Shown piece by piece: positions 63,349 to 64,000 of a DNA stretch of 64,000 nucleotides. The DNA is from Chryseobacterium paridis (GTDB lineage: Bacteria; Bacteroidota; Bacteroidia; Flavobacteriales; Weeksellaceae), in contig NZ_JAENHK010000007.1 in assembly GCF_016595215.1 (NCBI RefSeq), positions 186,001 to 250,000 of the forward strand. The letters are read 5' to 3'. The position numbers and the translations under genes were made by a program. The first letter of the stretch is position 1, and each line of letters starts with the position of its first letter. The notes beneath the pieces were generated by a model. That model was not told the origin of the DNA and did not search any database. It saw only the letters and a list, made by a program, of their open reading frames with translations.

Positions 63349-64000
63349 ATCCACTCCAGAATATTAGGATAAATAATACTGTCTCTTTTATGTTTACTGA
63401 AAAACCTTGGAGCATGACCTGTATTTTTCATGAAAACAAGTTTATGTATAACGTTTTGGTTGGCTAAAGCAGAATCTAATGCCAGACCTTGGTTTTTATT
63501 GACCAGGAAATCCTGGTTCCCCTGAAATATCAGAGTCGGTACATTCGTAATATTTGCGATAGGGCTTGCCTTTTTAAACTCCTCAGATAGATTATTACGC
63601 TCAAATTTTACTCCTACAACTTTTTGTATCGTTGGTGAAGTATATTTGGAATAAAATGATTGTAAAAATTCAGAAGAATAAAAATCGGTAGGGCCACTTA
63701 AAGAAATAATTTTTTTAATCTGATCAGGGTTTTGATACCCATACAATAGTGCCAAGTGACCACCAGCACTTTCTCCTAAAATAATATAATTATCAGGTTG
63801 CAGTTGTGCTTTTTCAGCTAAAGAATTAAATTTCTCAATAACCAGGCTAATGTCTTCCAGCTGCTCCCTGTAGGTGATTTTCTTAGATTTTGAAACCAGT
63901 CTGTAATTAATGTTAATGCTCGGAACATTATTTTTAAAAAGCATTTTCTGGATCTGGATCATATGTTCCTTTCTTCCATACTTCCATGCTCCACCATGCA
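63339..64000 (-). CDS. Alpha/beta hydrolase (esterase/lipase-like), N-terminus beyond window
   Basis: The frame is open to the right edge, so the 5' end is missing. Beyond the ATG at 63962 the frame continues upstream with HGGAWKYGRKEH, the HGG oxyanion motif of the acetyl-esterase/HSL-like group, so 63962 is not the start. GESAGGHLALLYGY holds the nucleophile Ser, IFQGNQDFLVN the Asp and NTGHAPRFF the His. Carboxylesterase-like; substrate unknown. Confidence 0.85.
   Translation of the reverse strand, partial: HGGAWKYGRKEHMIQIQKMLFKNNVPSININYRLVSKSKKITYREQLEDISLVIEKFNSLAEKAQLQPDNYIILGESAGGHLALLYGYQNPDQIKKIISLSGPTDFYSSEFLQSFYSKYTSPTIQKVVGVKFERNNLSEEFKKASPIANITNVPTLIFQGNQDFLVNKNQGLALDSALANQNVIHKLVFMKNTGHAPRFFSKHKRDSIIYPNILEWIKK

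Overview
This AT-rich window looks like chromosomal DNA of a Bacteroidota member of class Flavobacteriia, most like Chryseobacterium or a close relative (Weeksellaceae). The reasons are promoters of the Bacteroidota type (-7 box TAnnTTTG, seen close upstream of many genes), little or no Shine-Dalgarno sequence, and family content typical of the group: DUF5686 outer-membrane proteins, a BT_3928-type protein next to DUF1599 and folP, an ABC permease fused to an M1 peptidase, a DnaG whose zinc ligands are gone, and a single-chain L-serine dehydratase. No insertion sequence, prophage, CRISPR array, rRNA or ordinary tRNA gene was seen.

Layout. 1-775: the 3' end of pnp. 775-7261 (minus): an ABC exporter/M1 peptidase pair, a DUF2975 + HTH regulator pair, and a secreted ChaN/erythromycin-esterase-like protein. 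7367-14982: an RNA-repair locus. On the minus strand it runs rtcB, a 427-nt intergenic stretch holding a tRNA-like RNA and tandem covarying hairpins, an unrecognised 586-residue protein, then two RlaP-type nucleotidyltransferases. Diverging on the plus strand are a HopJ-family gene, a WYL-domain regulator and a 41-codon membrane peptide. 15405-22234 (plus): an outer-membrane protein, glucokinase, two YceI proteins behind an FNR/CRP-type palindrome, a hydrolase, an ammonium transporter and L-serine dehydratase. 22235-23758: a repeat island. 23759-31706 (mostly minus): tyrA behind a Tyr/Phe attenuator, a CPA2 antiporter, a LytS/LytTR two-component pair, alanine dehydrogenase and tsaE. 31875-36496 (plus): dnaG, clpP, a phytase-like esterase lipoprotein. 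36637-42056 (minus): tpiA, S9 peptidase, TerB-like, BT_3928-type and DUF1599 genes. folP follows on plus, then a 271-bp-period tandem repeat island. 44449-53710 (minus): M28 peptidase, two DUF5686 proteins and alaS. 54064-56535 (plus): ECF sigma, anti-sigma, DUF417, msrAB. 56833-58582 (minus): a second ABC exporter. 58702-63294 (plus): an IF2N-AAA ATPase, FAD oxidoreductase, prfB and dedA. A truncated alpha/beta hydrolase ends the window.

Most of the window is housekeeping or cell-envelope biology. The strongest candidate for something undescribed is the RNA-repair locus. RtcB ligase, two tRNA-end-type nucleotidyltransferases, a WYL regulator and an unknown large protein surround a tRNA-like module that has canonical D and T elements but a replaced anticodon arm. 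That arm belongs to a family of four hairpins repeated in the same intergenic region, with compensatory changes in their stems. Also notable are the tyrA attenuator leader peptide with three consecutive Tyr codons, the perfect 28-bp palindrome before yceI, and several families of intergenic repeats, including heptamer arrays and mirror-image low-complexity blocks.
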